DNA from: Arthrobacter sp. Soil764
Lineage (GTDB): Bacteria > Actinomycetota > Actinomycetes > Actinomycetales > Micrococcaceae
Direction: 5' to 3'
NCBI RefSeq assembly: GCF_001428075.1
Contig: NZ_LMSI01000007.1
Span: 1 to 64,000, forward strand
DNA length: 64,000 bases
A model generated the notes under the pieces. That model made no database searches, was not told the DNA's origin, and saw nothing but the letters and a program-made list of their open reading frames with translations. Position 1 is the stretch's first letter, and each line of letters opens with the position of its first letter. A program made the translations under genes and the position numbers. Shown here piece after piece: positions 63,366 to 64,000 of the stretch.

Positions 63366-64000
63366 CAGATGTCCATGCGTGAGATGTGGTCCTGCACCAG
63401 GGCCCGGTGCAGGGTGAGGCAGAGGTCGCTGATTTCGCGGGCGGCCTCGGCCGCGCGCGCCTGTGATGCAGAGTCCTTGCGCGAAGCAAGCGGTGCCACA
63501 GCACGTTCCACCAGGCCGAATTCACGTTCGGCTGCTGCCTGGAAGGGCCGCAGGTGCCGGGGTTCCAGGCCGTGGCTTTCCAGCTGGACACAGGCGCGGG
63601 CAACCTGGAGGGCGTGTTCGTCGAACTGGCCGTTGCTGTGGCTGATGAGGCCGAAGCTCAGCAGTGACTGCAGCAGGGGCACACTGGCGCCGGATTCGGT
63701 GCGCAGCTGTTCCTCGCTCAGTTTCCGGCCGCGGTTCTGCAACTCGGCGGCCAGCTCGTCAGAAACGATACGCGGGGAAACCACGACGCCGGGCGGCAGG
63801 TTCTCCGGCCGCTCCCCCCTGTCGATGGCATCAAGGTAGTCCTTGATGACTTTCAGGGGCAGGTACTGGTCCCGCTGCAGGGCCAGCACGAAGCGCAGCC
63901 GCTCCACGTCGCCGTCGGAATACTGGCGGTAGCCGGCAGGGGTGCGCCGGGGGTTGATCAGGCCCTTTTCCTCAAGGAACCGGATCTTCGACGCGGTCAT
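63365..64000 (-). CDS. ftsR: FtsR-like MerR regulator (5' end outside window)
   Basis: 211 residues visible, running off the right edge of the window. The opening MTASKIRFLEEKGLINPRRT matches the interior of the MerR helix-turn-helix in Rv1828/FtsR proteins, so the methionine at the edge is probably not the start and a few dozen residues are missing. TPAGYRQYSDGDVERLRFV is the wing. The C-terminal half is helical. In Corynebacterium glutamicum FtsR activates ftsZ. The bfn and merR genes follow in the mycobacterial order. Confidence 0.85.
   Translation of the reverse strand: MTASKIRFLEEKGLINPRRTPAGYRQYSDGDVERLRFVLALQRDQYLPLKVIKDYLDAIDRGERPENLPPGVVVSPRIVSDELAAELQNRGRKLSEEQLRTESGASVPLLQSLLSFGLISHSNGQFDEHALQVARACVQLESHGLEPRHLRPFQAAAEREFGLVERAVAPLASRKDSASQARAAEAAREISDLCLTLHRALVQDHISRMDI

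Noticed and set aside
63998..64000. ATG at the window edge as the start of the FtsR-like gene
   Set aside because: The following residues (TASKIRFLEEKGL) match the interior of the MerR helix-turn-helix, so the true start should lie beyond the window.
1..64000. tRNA, rRNA, CRISPR arrays, insertion sequences and prophage genes
   Set aside because: I looked for cloverleaf-like segments, regular spaced repeats and transposase or integrase motifs and found none. Absence by eye is not proof; tRNAscan-SE and an IS search would settle it.

Overview
The window is high-GC chromosomal DNA of an actinomycete, most likely a Micrococcaceae member of the Arthrobacter/Pseudarthrobacter type. The evidence is gene order (lipA–DUF4191–glnA–glnE–glnA2–panB; a division/cell-wall cluster without ftsA; an idsA/Rv2175c/PASTA-kinase/aroG/plsC/fadD block; ftsR–bfn–merR), frequent GTG/TTG starts, and a MurE lacking the meso-DAP signature, as expected for lysine-type peptidoglycan. 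It looks like core genome: I see no insertion sequence, phage gene, tRNA, rRNA or CRISPR array.

Region 1 (1–13.2 kb, mixed strands) holds the lipA tail, a nitrogen-assimilation group (glnA with a GlnR-type site, the glnA2–glnE operon), panB, map and polyphosphate glucokinase. Region 2 (13.3–16.5 kb) holds nrdR, hisD, a membrane protein and a flavin reductase.

Region 3 (16.5–41.4 kb, all minus strand) is the replication, division and cell-wall block. Read in transcription order it is mraZ, rsmH, an FtsL-like gene, ftsI, murE, murF, mraY, murD, ftsW, murG, murC, ftsQ, ftsZ, pgeF, a yggS-family gene, sepF, a yggT-family gene, divIVA, lspA, an RluA-family gene and dnaE. Many junctions overlap by 1–8 nt, which suggests translational coupling. 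The mraZ promoter carries phased MraZ boxes, and an inverted near-copy of the box pair lies 73 bp away next to a terminator-bounded small ORF.

Region 4 (41.6–57.2 kb) holds a DUF3040 protein, dinB, a lipoprotein/polyprenyl synthase pair, an Rv2175c-like protein, a LysM/transglycosylase protein, a PASTA kinase, class II DAHP synthase, PlsC, two tandem alpha/beta hydrolases with an acidic membrane protein, a ROK glucokinase and an acyl-CoA synthetase. Region 5 (57.4–64 kb) holds pyruvate carboxylase, a ParA-like ATPase, a MerR regulator, a bifunctional-nuclease-family protein and the 3' part of an FtsR-like regulator.

I did not find an obviously new multi-gene system. The most notable signals are regulatory: the MraZ-box pair around a possible tiny transcript, a 12-mer shared by the ftsZ upstream region and the bfn–merR gap with an FtsR homologue encoded nearby, the GlnR site before glnA, and candidate leaderless promoters at map and pknL. 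Assignments come from reading motifs and family resemblance by eye; no database search was run.
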